Shown here piece after piece: positions 55,401-63,143 of a DNA stretch of 64,000 nt. Under the pieces are notes generated by a model. It did not search any database and was not told the DNA's origin. It saw only the letters and a list, made by a program, of their open reading frames with translations. The stretch covers positions 41,532 through 105,531 of the forward strand of contig CANGQJ010000009.1 in assembly GCA_947456625.1 (NCBI GenBank), in the 5' to 3' direction. Each line of letters begins with the position of its first letter. Position 1 is the stretch's first letter. This DNA is from Bacteroidota bacterium (GTDB lineage: Bacteria; Bacteroidota; Bacteroidia; Chitinophagales; Chitinophagaceae). A program made the translations under genes and the position numbers.

Positions 55401-58400
55401 CCGCTGTTGCGGGGACAGATTTTGTAGCGCCTAACTCAGCAATCGCTGCAGCCACTAAGACCAAACTAACCTACGATACAAAAGGATTAGTAATATCAGG
55501 TGCGGATGCAACAACTGCTGACATTGCACCAAGTACAGATAGAAATTATGTTACTGATATAAAGGCAGGTGTATTATCAAATACATCTGGAGTGAATACA
55601 GGAGATCAAACTATAACATTAACGGGTGATGTAACAGGAACGGGCACTGGAACATTTACATCAACGATTGCAAACTCAGCGGTGACTTATGCAAAAATGC
55701 AAAACGTAACTGCAGGCAAATTATTAGGAAGTATTAGTGCGTCAGATGCAGCACCAGGTGCAGTTGCAATAGGTTCAGGATTAACATTAAGTGGCGGAAC
55801 TTTAACGGCGAGTGGTACAGGAGGAACTGTTACAAATGTAAATCCAATCACATTAACAACAACAGGGAGTACGTATACATCAACTGTTGCCAATGCAAGT
55901 ACAACACCAGCCATTACATTAAATATTCCATCTGCATCTGTATCAGGAACAACTGCTGGATTATTAAGTAATACTGACTATGCAATATTCAATGCTAAAG
56001 TGGCACCTAACTCAGCGATCACTGGTGCTACTAAAACAAAAATAACCTACGATACAAAAGGTTTGGTAATAGCAGGTGCAGATGCAACCACTGCAGACAT
56101 TGCACCAAGTACAGATAGAAATTATGTAACTGATATAAAGGCAGGCGTATTGTCAAATACATCTGGAGTGAATACAGGAGATCAAACCATCACATTAACT
56201 GGTGATGTAACAGGAACGGGCACAGGAACGTTTACATCAACAATTGCAAACTCAGCAGTGACTTATGCAAAAATCCAAAACATAGCACCAACTAAACTAT
56301 TAGGAAGTATAAGTGCTTCATCAGCATCGCCAGGTGCCGTTACAATAGGCACGGGATTAAGTTTAGCAGATGGCACATTAACTGCAACTGGAACTGGAGG
56401 AACAGTAACGAGTGTAAATCCAATCATAGTGAATGCGAGTGGAAGCACATTTACATCAACTGTTACCAATGCAACATCAACGCCAGCAATAGCATTAACC
56501 ATACCCCTTGCATCTGTAACTGGAACTGCAGCTGGATTATTAAGCAAATCGGATTACGATGCATTTAGTTCAAAACAAGGAACATTAACGGCAGGGTCGG
56601 GAATTTCAATAACAGAAACAACAATAGCCGCATCAGGAATTACAACAAGTAATTTATCAAGCAGTGCAGGCATACTTAATGGACAACTTGCAAATAGTTC
56701 ATTAACATTAGGAACAACAACAATGAGTTTGGGTAGCACCTATACAAATTTACTTGGATTAAGTGCATTAAGTACGGCGGCATTAAAAGTAACAGCGGGA
56801 AATTATACCACTACTAATGCGGTATTAACGAGTGATGGAAACGGTAATGCAGTTTGGAGTAGTAATGGATTATATACATTAAATGGAATTAGTGCTGCTG
56901 CACAAACTTTTGCAACTGGATTATCTGGAACTGATTTTAACATTTCAAGTAGTGGTTCAACTCATACTTTTAATATACCTGATGCTGGAGCAACGTCTAC
57001 CACTAGAGGCCTAGTAAGTATAAATGCACAAACATTTTATGGGGCTAAAACATTTAATAGTGATTTAATAGCAAATGGCTATACAATTGGTAAAGGCAAT
57101 GGTAATGTATCATCTAATTTAGCAATTGGATCTGGTAATTTTCATACAAGTAATTCTACAGGTACTGCGAACTTAGCAATTGGGACAAGTGCCTTATTTA
57201 ATAATCAAACTGGACAATTTAGCACTTCAGTTGGGCATTATACATTAACTAATAGTAGTACTGGAAAAAATAATAATGCTTTTGGATATTATGCCTTATA
57301 CGGAGGATATGGAAGTTACAACACTGCTATTGGTGATTCTGCATTAACTAGTTATGGGACGTCAATTTTAAATACGGCAGTAGGTAATAGTTCATTGAAA
57401 TCTAATACTAGTGGTTCATTTAATACTGCGGTTGGTAATAATAGTTTAATAACCAACACAACGGGTACCTATAATACTGCTATTGGTGTGGACGCTAATG
57501 TGGGTGCAAACAATTTAACCAATGCAACTGCTATAGGAGCGAATGCAACCGTATCTGCAAGTAATACTATTCAATTAGGTAATAGTGCTGTTACTACTGT
57601 TGTTGCTAATGGTACAATAAGTTCAACAGGTGCAGTACATTCTACGTTAAAAATAACTGGAGGAACACTTGCTGCAGGTTCTGTTTTAGTAAGTGATGCA
57701 AGTGGAAATGCTACATGGGGAAGTAACGGATTATATTCATTAAATGGGCAAAGTGCTACATCGCATACATTTGCAACAGCAAATACAGCATCATCAGATT
57801 TTACAATTACAAGTTCGCTTGGTTCTGGTACTTTAAGTAATACGATGGTTCATACTTTTAACTTACCAGATGCTGGAACAACAACTAGAGGAGTTGTAAC
57901 CACAGGTGCACAATCTTTTGCAGGTAATAAAACTTTCAGTGGAACTTTAAGTGCAACTAGTTTGACTGCAACAAGCGGTTTAACAGCTGGAAATGTTACT
58001 TATCCAATAGCACATGGATCTAGTGGACAGGTACTAAGTACTACAGGTAGTGGAACTTTAACATGGACAACACCTTCTGCCGGGATAACTGGAATAGGAA
58101 CAATGACAACAACATCCTATGCTAATGGAGCAACTGTTAGTGGAAATAGTTTAATCCTAGCACCTGCAGATGGAACAAATGGAGGGGTTGTTACAACAGG
58201 TACACAAACTTTTGCTGGGGCTAAAACATTTAGTAGTGATATTAATGTAAATGGAATAAATATTGGTAGAGGAACACCAGCAGTAAGTCAAGCAAACACA
58301 TTAATAGGATATAGTGCGCTAAATGCTAACAGTTCTGGAGTTGGTAACACAGCCATTGGATATAATGCTCTTTCGAGCTCGAATAATAACTATAACACTG

Positions 58401-60280
58401 GCATGGGCTATCAAGCACTTATGAATAATACTTCTGGCTTTGAGAACACAGGAGTAGGTAAAGCGGCGCTATTCTCAAATTTAACAGGATCAAGTAATAC
58501 CGGTATTGGCTATGGTTCTAATGTGGGTGCGAGCAATTTAACCAACGCAACTGCTATAGGAGCGAATGCAACCGTATCTGCAAGCAATACTATTCAATTG
58601 GGTAATAGTGCAGTTACAAGCGTAAATACAAGTGGTGCTTTAACAACTGGTGCTGTTACCTATCCAATTGCCCATGGAACAAGTGGACAGGTTCTTAGTA
58701 CGACTGGTAGTGGAACTTTATCATGGACAACGGCGACAACTTTTAGTGGAGGTTCAACTGGATTGACTCCAAATACTGCAACAAGTGGAGCTGTAACTTT
58801 AGCGGGAACTTTAACAGCTTCTAATGGTGGTACCGGTCAAAGTAGTTATGCAATTGGTGATATTCTTTATGCAAGTGGAACATCAACTTTGACTAAACTC
58901 AATAAAGGTACCGATGGCCAAGTACTAATTTTAGCATCAGGAATACCAAGTTGGGGAAGTAGTAATGGTATTACAGGGTCTGGAACACAGAATTATTTAC
59001 CTAAGTATAATAATGCTGGTGGGACAACTTTGGGGAATAGTTTAATTTTTGATAATGGAACTAGTGTAGGAATCAACACATCAAGTCCAGGAAGCACTTT
59101 CAAATTAGATGTAAGTGGGAGTGATATTCGCGTAAATGGATTGACTATTGGTAAAGGAATAGCTGATAATAGTACTGCAAGAGATAAAAACACAGCAGTA
59201 GGAATAAATGCATTGAATGCAAATACAACAGGATTTTCTAACACAGCAGTTGGAGAGACTGCATTGGGTGCTAATACAACAGGAAGTGAAAATGCTGCAC
59301 TTGGATGGCATGCATTGAAGGTTAATTTAACTGGTAGTGGTAACTTGGCATTTGGTCAAAATACCCTAGGTGCTAATACCGCGGGGGGTGGTAATACAGC
59401 AGTGGGAAGTGCTGCATTGGAAGCTAGTAATGCTAGTAGTAATACAGCAGTTGGAGGTTCTGCGCTTCGCTATAATCAAACTGGTAGTAATAATACTGCG
59501 GTTGGTTATGGTGCTATGTTTGATAAACTTGCAGGCGTATCTGCAAACTATACTAGTGGAGACTATAACACTGCTATTGGCTATTATGCTAGTGTAACTT
59601 CAGGAATAACCAATTCAACAGCTATCGGTAATGGGGCATCTGCTTTAGCAAATAACACCATTCAACTAGGCAACACTTCAGTAACAAGTGTAGTTACAAG
59701 TGGAACTTTAAGTGCAACAGGTGCAATAGTTGGTACTTTAAGAGTAACTGGTGGAACATTAACAGCTGGAAGGGTTTTGACGAGCGATGCAAATGGAAAT
59801 GCAACATGGCAAGCAGCTTCTGCTGGGATAACTGGAGTAGGAACAATAACCACCACTTCATACGCAGAAGGAGCAGCGGTTAGTGGTAATAGTTTAATCC
59901 TTGCTCCTGCTAATGCTACAAATGGAGGTATTTTAACTAGTGGAACACAAACCATCGGAGGTCAAAAATCATTTGATAAAGCTGTAACCAATTCAGTTGC
60001 TTATAATGCAAGTGCTGGAACTACTATTGATTTTTCCAATAGTAATCTAGCGTATACCTCTGCTAACCCAGGCAATACTTTTACTTTAAGTAATATGAAA
60101 GATGGAGGAACATACACTTTAGCTGTAAGAGGAACAACAAGTGGAACTGCTGCTTTCACTGCAAGTGGATTTACAATTGTTTCCTTAGGCAATTATTCAA
60201 CAATATCGGGGAAAAGAACTATTTACACATTTGTAGTTATGGGAACAGAGGTATATTATTCAATGATTTCTGAACAATAA
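49457..60280 (+). CDS. Giant fibre protein (3,607 aa): phage tail-fibre, coiled-coil and YadA-like repeats
   Basis: A signal peptide (IFCILFLGFFIQSNAQ) leads into a globular head (~25-150; ILFQAVARDANYNAAANRNV). Four phage tail-fibre motifs of the type GTPTAPTA...QIATTAFV lie near residues 282, 524, 817 and 1407. Between ~480 and 1395 runs a coiled-coil array with 22 copies of E-[IV]-T-R-A-x-x-A-E on a 25-residue period with 14-residue spacers. Three ~192-residue repeats (GDVTGTGTGTFTSTIANSAV type) follow. Three YadA-like head arrays (NTAVGYNAL, TAIGANATVSASNTIQLGNS) lie near 2550-2720, 2945-3060 and 3245-3410. A C-terminal beta domain ends in YYSMISEQ. Probably a trimeric surface fibre hundreds of nanometres long (inference). 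It has no YadA anchor and no recognisable T9SS sorting domain. Confidence 0.9.
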   Translation: MTKTVKIYIFCILFLGFFIQSNAQVAPSGILFQAVARDANYNAAANRNVFAIVSILDGSSNGSIAYVESFQVVSSKEGIFSIIIGQGSRVSGANSLINLNWLNKTYYVNIKIAIQPTLPDPGWSPSNNYLDIGTTQFWSVPYAFTSLNSKFSDSATTINTILPGSKGGTGVNNNGKTFTLANNIITKGVGDLTITTTASSNVILPTSGTLATLQNLNDIIGADTISLSNRIKNKLDSSQFPILIAPYLQNITGMKYSDTSAMLNNYKTNIIALNTDMLSKAPITSPSLIGTPTAPTASPGTNTSQIATTAFVTNLVGGAVTPDADATTKGKLQLAGDLGGISSSPIVNKIGGKPILLGGGLTTIGNFSTTISSTGNTNVTLPTSGTMATLSGTELLTNKIINGVTPNTQNVGFSLSGGSVESKTLTVLADVVLGGVNTGDQFIALTGDVIGSGFGTFPTTVSKVGGLSSSTIATLPTLITSNTNSITAEITRANNAENVLDTRVTSNTNSITVNTADILLRATIASPSLTGTPTAPTATPGNNSTQIATTAFVAALVGGSGAPDATSSVKGILKLTNDLGGTAILPTVNSVGGLSSSTIAALPTLITSNTNSITAEITRATNAEDALSTRISSNTSSITSLDTRVTSNTSSITAEVTRAQAAELVLTNNVTANTASITSNTNAIAANTSSITAEITRATNAEAALSTRITSNTSSITAEITRATNAEAALDTRVTSNTSSITANTAAIASNTASITAEITRATSAEAALDTRITSNTASITAEITRATNAEAVLDTRVTSNTASITTNIADILLRATIASPSFTGTPTATTAAPGTSTTQIATTEFVSTLVGGSGAPNATSTVRGILKLTNDLGGTADLPTVNSVGGVVSSTITTLPTLIASNTASITTEITRATNAENDLSTRITSNTSSITSNTSAIAGLDTRVTSNTASITAEITRATNAENTLSTRITSNTSSITSNTADIASNTASITAEITRANNAENALSTRITSNTSSITSNTADIASNTASITSEITRASNAEAALDTRVTSNTASITAEITRATNAENALSTRITSNTSSITANTADIASNTASITAEITRATNAENALSTRITSNTSSITANTSAIAGLDTRVTSNTASITAEITRATNAEAALDTRITSNTSSITANTAAIASNTSSITAEITRATNAEAALDTRITSNTSSITAEITRATNAESALDTRVTSNTSSITAEITRATNAEAALSTRITSNTSSITAEITRATNAEAALDTRVTSNTSSITANTAAIASNISSITAEITRATSAEAALSTRITSNTSSITAEITRATNAEAALDTRITSNTSSITAEITRATNAEAALSTRITSNTSSITAEITRATNAEAALDTRVTSNTASITTNTADILLRATIASPSFTGTPTAPTASTSSFDTQIATTAFVKNAISGNSISSGQLTGVVPVANGGTGESSFLNGELLIGNTTGNTLTKSTLTAGTGVSITNGNGSITIAATGTGGTVTNVNPITVSANGNTFTSTVTNATSTPAIALTIPLASVAGTTAGLLSKTDYDVFNAKQNALIAGTNYISPNSAITGATKTKITYDAKGLVTSGADATTADIAPSTDRNYVTDIKAGVLSNTSGVNTGDQTITLTGDVTGTGTGTFTSTIANSVVTYAKMQNVTAGKLLGSISASDAAPGAVAIGSGLSLSGGTLTASGTGGTVTSVNPITVTASGSTFTSTVTNASTTPAISLTIPLASVTGTTAGLLSKADYDVFNGKQDALTAGSGISIASNTISATGLTTSNLSSSAGILNAQLANSAITLGTTSMSLGSTNTTIAGLTSVTSTGFTGALTGNASTASALATARSIYGNNFDGTAALSSVISTTYGGTGASSTSQNFVFAGPTSGAGTPGFRLLTSADVPAGSGNYISNGTTQQASSNFNISGTGVVGNSLSAGSLSLTTALSVPNGGTGVTTLSGLVKGNGISAMTAAVAGTDFVAPNSAIAAATKTKLTYDTKGLVISGADATTADIAPSTDRNYVTDIKAGVLSNTSGVNTGDQTITLTGDVTGTGTGTFTSTIANSAVTYAKMQNVTAGKLLGSISASDAAPGAVAIGSGLTLSGGTLTASGTGGTVTNVNPITLTTTGSTYTSTVANASTTPAITLNIPSASVSGTTAGLLSNTDYAIFNAKVAPNSAITGATKTKITYDTKGLVIAGADATTADIAPSTDRNYVTDIKAGVLSNTSGVNTGDQTITLTGDVTGTGTGTFTSTIANSAVTYAKIQNIAPTKLLGSISASSASPGAVTIGTGLSLADGTLTATGTGGTVTSVNPIIVNASGSTFTSTVTNATSTPAIALTIPLASVTGTAAGLLSKSDYDAFSSKQGTLTAGSGISITETTIAASGITTSNLSSSAGILNGQLANSSLTLGTTTMSLGSTYTNLLGLSALSTAALKVTAGNYTTTNAVLTSDGNGNAVWSSNGLYTLNGISAAAQTFATGLSGTDFNISSSGSTHTFNIPDAGATSTTRGLVSINAQTFYGAKTFNSDLIANGYTIGKGNGNVSSNLAIGSGNFHTSNSTGTANLAIGTSALFNNQTGQFSTSVGHYTLTNSSTGKNNNAFGYYALYGGYGSYNTAIGDSALTSYGTSILNTAVGNSSLKSNTSGSFNTAVGNNSLITNTTGTYNTAIGVDANVGANNLTNATAIGANATVSASNTIQLGNSAVTTVVANGTISSTGAVHSTLKITGGTLAAGSVLVSDASGNATWGSNGLYSLNGQSATSHTFATANTASSDFTITSSLGSGTLSNTMVHTFNLPDAGTTTRGVVTTGAQSFAGNKTFSGTLSATSLTATSGLTAGNVTYPIAHGSSGQVLSTTGSGTLTWTTPSAGITGIGTMTTTSYANGATVSGNSLILAPADGTNGGVVTTGTQTFAGAKTFSSDINVNGINIGRGTPAVSQANTLIGYSALNANSSGVGNTAIGYNALSSSNNNYNTGMGYQALMNNTSGFENTGVGKAALFSNLTGSSNTGIGYGSNVGASNLTNATAIGANATVSASNTIQLGNSAVTSVNTSGALTTGAVTYPIAHGTSGQVLSTTGSGTLSWTTATTFSGGSTGLTPNTATSGAVTLAGTLTASNGGTGQSSYAIGDILYASGTSTLTKLNKGTDGQVLILASGIPSWGSSNGITGSGTQNYLPKYNNAGGTTLGNSLIFDNGTSVGINTSSPGSTFKLDVSGSDIRVNGLTIGKGIADNSTARDKNTAVGINALNANTTGFSNTAVGETALGANTTGSENAALGWHALKVNLTGSGNLAFGQNTLGANTAGGGNTAVGSAALEASNASSNTAVGGSALRYNQTGSNNTAVGYGAMFDKLAGVSANYTSGDYNTAIGYYASVTSGITNSTAIGNGASALANNTIQLGNTSVTSVVTSGTLSATGAIVGTLRVTGGTLTAGRVLTSDANGNATWQAASAGITGVGTITTTSYAEGAAVSGNSLILAPANATNGGILTSGTQTIGGQKSFDKAVTNSVAYNASAGTTIDFSNSNLAYTSANPGNTFTLSNMKDGGTYTLAVRGTTSGTAAFTASGFTIVSLGNYSTISGKRTIYTFVVMGTEVYYSMISEQ
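50903..53640 (+). repeat. Coding repeat array (75-bp units) in the fibre gene
   Basis: In-frame DNA repeats encode SNTSSITAEITRATNAEAAL followed by DTRVT, a 25-residue unit occurring 22 times with 14-residue insertions (SNTSSITANTAAIA). Many units are nearly identical at the DNA level, especially 52,300-53,600, so the array is prone to length change by recombination. 14 is two heptads and 25 is 14 plus 11, consistent with mixed heptad/hendecad coiled coil. Confidence 0.85.
54200..56580 (+). repeat. Three ~576-bp coding repeats in the fibre gene
   Basis: Copies begin near 54200, 55433 and 56009; the last two are directly tandem with an exact 576-base (192-codon) offset. Each starts NSAIxxATKTKxTYD, passes through DRNYVTDIKAGVLSNTSGVN and ends with LTIPLAS...AGLLS-type sequence. 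The core ~200 bp are almost identical between copies. Confidence 0.8.
57100..59690 (+). repeat. Three YadA-head-like repeat arrays in the fibre gene
   Basis: Arrays near 57,100-57,610, 58,290-58,640 and 59,190-59,690 encode 12-16-residue units of the type NTAxGxxAL...TTGS. The first two close with an almost identical segment (TNATAIGANATVSASNTIQL), a neck-like module; the third closes with a variant. Such units form left-handed beta-roll heads in trimeric adhesins. Confidence 0.8.
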
Positions 60281-60283
60281 TAT

Positions 60284-61300
60284 ATGAAAATGAAATTCTT
60301 AGCCACCATATTTTTCTTGTTTGTCATTGACTTTGCAAATGCGCAAGTTCCAGGAACTAGAATAATTAATAATGCACTTTTTTCAAAATTTAGTTTGAGT
60401 GTAACTGTTAACTCTACCTCCTCTATCACTTTTAATATAGATGCAGTAGGTGGAGCTGGGCAAATTACTGAAGTCGGTGTCGTTTATGGTATTGCAAAAG
60501 GGCTAACAACAACATCTATATTATGTAGACCAAGTGCTACTACTCCAACTTTTGGATCAAGAATAGCCACAATTAGTTATTCGGCCGCAACTTCTACAAC
60601 CCTAACTGTATTGTCTACCTCAACGACGAATAGTCAAGGTACTACTACTTTTTATGTTGCACCTTATTATGCAAAATTGTATGCTATAAAAAATGGTCAA
60701 ACATACTATGGGCCAGAAATTGAATTCCTGCCTAACTGGCCTACAACACCTCAAACTGCTGGTAAAATCTGGGTGCAAGCCAATTTAGGAGCACTAAACG
60801 TTGCTACATCATCTTCCGATGGTAATTCTTTTGGTTGGTATTATCAATGGGGTAAACCAACTGATGGTCACCAATTTATAAATTCGCCAGTTACAGGTAA
60901 TTTAACATCAGGTGATACTCCAACTCCAGGTGTATTTTATGCAAACGGTACTATTTGGCAAAGTACTACTAATACTAACTTATGGAATGGAGTTAATGGC
61001 ATTAACAACCCTTGTCCGTCCGGTTGGCGTTTACCTACTTTTGCGGAATGGACTAGTTTTATAAACTCACTTTCACCTGCTAAAGAATCTACAGTTTATA
61101 GTTCATCTCTAAAACTTCCAGCTCAAGGAGGTAGGGATCGATCTGGGACACAATCCCCTCAATATGGTAATACAAATAGTATTTACTGGTCAGCGGACGG
61201 TAATGTTAAAAATTGGGATCATTATTCTGGTGGGTATCAAACAGAAATTGTTGGAAATCAAACTGCTTATGGTGCGGCTGTTAGATGTGTTCAAAATTAA
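60284..61300 (+). CDS. FISUMP-domain secreted protein 1
   Basis: A 338-residue exported protein with signal peptide (FLATIFFLFVIDFANA-Q) and a C-terminal FISUMP domain (Fibrobacter succinogenes major paralogous domain). Motifs are GKIWVQANLGALNVATSSSD, SFGWYYQWGKPTDGHQF, NNPCPSGWRLPTFAEWTSFI and the terminal GAAVRCVQN. The domain binds or decorates surfaces; its precise role is unknown. The Cys of NPCP and the Cys of VRCV are the conserved pair. The N-terminal ~140 residues are an Ig/fibronectin-like strand-rich region. It starts three bases after the giant fibre gene. Confidence 0.85.
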   Translation: MKMKFLATIFFLFVIDFANAQVPGTRIINNALFSKFSLSVTVNSTSSITFNIDAVGGAGQITEVGVVYGIAKGLTTTSILCRPSATTPTFGSRIATISYSAATSTTLTVLSTSTTNSQGTTTFYVAPYYAKLYAIKNGQTYYGPEIEFLPNWPTTPQTAGKIWVQANLGALNVATSSSDGNSFGWYYQWGKPTDGHQFINSPVTGNLTSGDTPTPGVFYANGTIWQSTTNTNLWNGVNGINNPCPSGWRLPTFAEWTSFINSLSPAKESTVYSSSLKLPAQGGRDRSGTQSPQYGNTNSIYWSADGNVKNWDHYSGGYQTEIVGNQTAYGAAVRCVQN

Positions 61301-61303
61301 AAG

Positions 61304-62245
61304 ATGAAATTCTTTAGTACTATTATATTTTTGTTTTTCTTTGAATTTGCAAATGCGCAAGTTCCGGGAATGCCATTAGTTATTAATCCTCTTTTTAGAA
61401 AATTTAATTTAACAGTAAGCACTAGTACTTCTACGACAGCTAATTTTACACTTCATGTTGCTACAAATTCTTCAAAACCTATACTTGAATGTGGCGTTGT
61501 ATATTCCTATAATAATAATGCAACTACTTCAAATAATGTGGGTAAATGGGTAGCAGCAACTAATTTTGACGGAATTAATGTATTAACAACTACAATAACA
61601 AATTCATTTTTGTATGCCCCCTATTATGCTACTCCATATGTAATCTTATCGACTGGTACTTTTTATGGGAATTCAATTCAATTTACACCCAATTGGGCTA
61701 CTGAAACCATCAATGGGAAGGTTTGGGCGGCTGCAAATTTAGGAGCTAGTGTTATTGCAACTGCAGCCAGCACAAATTCAAATATGTTTGGATTTTATTA
61801 TCAATGGGGTAGAGGTAGTGATGGGCATCAGTTGTCTAGTTCAACAACAACTTCAACAATTGCTACATCTTCAATTCCTGGAAATTCAAACTTTATTACA
61901 AATATTAGTGGTGTTTATTATTTTGATTGGATGACTGTGCAAAATTTAACTTTATGGCAGGGGGTTGATGGTCAAAATAATCCTTGTCCTTCAGGTTATC
62001 GACTTCCTTCAGCAACGGAGCTTAAATCAGCTTATTCTACTTTAAAAATACCAAATAATGGTTACAGGAGGGCTCAAGATGGAGCGCTAGTGGCTACAAA
62101 TTGGGGGTATTTGTGGACAAGCGATTATAGAACTAATAGTAAAAATGGTTACTCGTATTATAGAGCTGATGAATATGAAAAAGATAATAGTGTTGTTGGG
62201 TCTGATAACGCAAATGGTTTTCCAATCAGATGCATACAAAATTAA
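61304..62245 (+). CDS. FISUMP-domain secreted protein 2
   Basis: A 313-residue paralogue of the preceding gene with nearly the same signal peptide and first mature residues (FANAQVPG), the same N-terminal domain and a FISUMP domain (GKVWAAANLGASVIATAAST, FGFYYQWGRGSDGHQL, NNPCPSGYRLPSATELKSAY, GFPIRCIQN). It arose by tandem duplication followed by strong divergence. The conserved cysteine pair is kept. It starts three bases after its paralogue and touches the TlpA-like gene with no spacer. Confidence 0.85.
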   Translation: MKFFSTIIFLFFFEFANAQVPGMPLVINPLFRKFNLTVSTSTSTTANFTLHVATNSSKPILECGVVYSYNNNATTSNNVGKWVAATNFDGINVLTTTITNSFLYAPYYATPYVILSTGTFYGNSIQFTPNWATETINGKVWAAANLGASVIATAASTNSNMFGFYYQWGRGSDGHQLSSSTTTSTIATSSIPGNSNFITNISGVYYFDWMTVQNLTLWQGVDGQNNPCPSGYRLPSATELKSAYSTLKIPNNGYRRAQDGALVATNWGYLWTSDYRTNSKNGYSYYRADEYEKDNSVVGSDNANGFPIRCIQN

Positions 62246-63127
62246 ATGATGAAAAATAAATTTATGCTTATCATATTCCTTTTTAGTCTTGTTGTATTAA
62301 AAACAACTGCGCAAAATACATTTGTAAATACGAGCCCAAAGGAAATACAATCTTCCAAAAATCCTTTTTTAAATATTAATTATTCAAATTCACAAATTTA
62401 CTCAAGTGGGTTAATATTCAGTATAATCGAAAGTCAATTTTGGTCAATACAAAATAGTAGATTAGATGAAATTTCAAAGTTCAAAGAAATGGTCGCGTCT
62501 GTTGATATTATTTTAGATAGTGTCAAAAAAAATGAAAAGTTATATAATGATTTAGCCAAATACCTTTTTCAATATTTTGAAAAATATAGTTTATTTACCG
62601 CTTCTGAATATATTGCGCTTAAGGCCTTAAGTCAAAAAGATATTACTTTAAATAGTGCTTTAGTGAATAAATTAGAATCCTATCGTAAAATGCGAGTAGG
62701 CAATATTGCACCCAATTTTGAATTAGTAGGAGAAGTTTTTAAAAACGGCTCGGAAGTGAAAGCCGCCGTTCATTTAGCTGATATAAATGCAAAATATAAA
62801 TTAATCATTTTCGGCGGCAGCTGGTGTAATCAGTGCAGGACAGAAATGATCCAATTGCTACCCCGCTATAATAATTGGAAATCAAAAGGGCTGGAAGTTG
62901 TATTTATTTCTTTGGATACAGACAAAAAAGAGTTTGAGAATTTTACTGCCCCTTTTCCTTTTTACAGTGCCTGCGATTATAAGAAATGGGAAACCCAGGC
63001 AGCTAAAGATTATTATGTATCCAGTTCTCCAACTATTTTCTTCCTAGATAGCAATAATAAAATTATCCTAAGGCCTCCAACGATTGCAAGTTTGGATAGT
63101 TGGTTGGATAGTGATAATTTTAAATAA
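62246..63127 (+). CDS. TlpA-like thioredoxin-fold protein
   Basis: A 293-residue exported protein with signal peptide (FMLIIFLFSLVVLKTTA-Q), a ~130-residue helical N-terminal region, and a C-terminal thioredoxin fold of the TlpA/ResA type. Redox motif is in IFGGSWCNQCRTEMIQLLPR, with EVVFISLDTDKKEFENF and the cis-Pro region SSSPTIFFLDSNN. Acts in the periplasm on disulfides, usually as a reductant. Two ATG codons are adjacent at the start. It abuts the FISUMP gene and may service the cysteine pairs of the FISUMP or sorting-domain proteins (inference). Confidence 0.85.
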   Translation: MMKNKFMLIIFLFSLVVLKTTAQNTFVNTSPKEIQSSKNPFLNINYSNSQIYSSGLIFSIIESQFWSIQNSRLDEISKFKEMVASVDIILDSVKKNEKLYNDLAKYLFQYFEKYSLFTASEYIALKALSQKDITLNSALVNKLESYRKMRVGNIAPNFELVGEVFKNGSEVKAAVHLADINAKYKLIIFGGSWCNQCRTEMIQLLPRYNNWKSKGLEVVFISLDTDKKEFENFTAPFPFYSACDYKKWETQAAKDYYVSSSPTIFFLDSNNKIILRPPTIASLDSWLDSDNFK

Positions 63128-63143
63128 TGATTAATTTACCTCT

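Noticed and set aside
60001..60280. T9SS type A or B sorting domain at the end of the giant fibre
   Set aside because: The last ~90 residues lack the PNP, G...V and GxY...I pattern seen in the small upstream protein; a cryptic domain cannot be excluded without a profile search.
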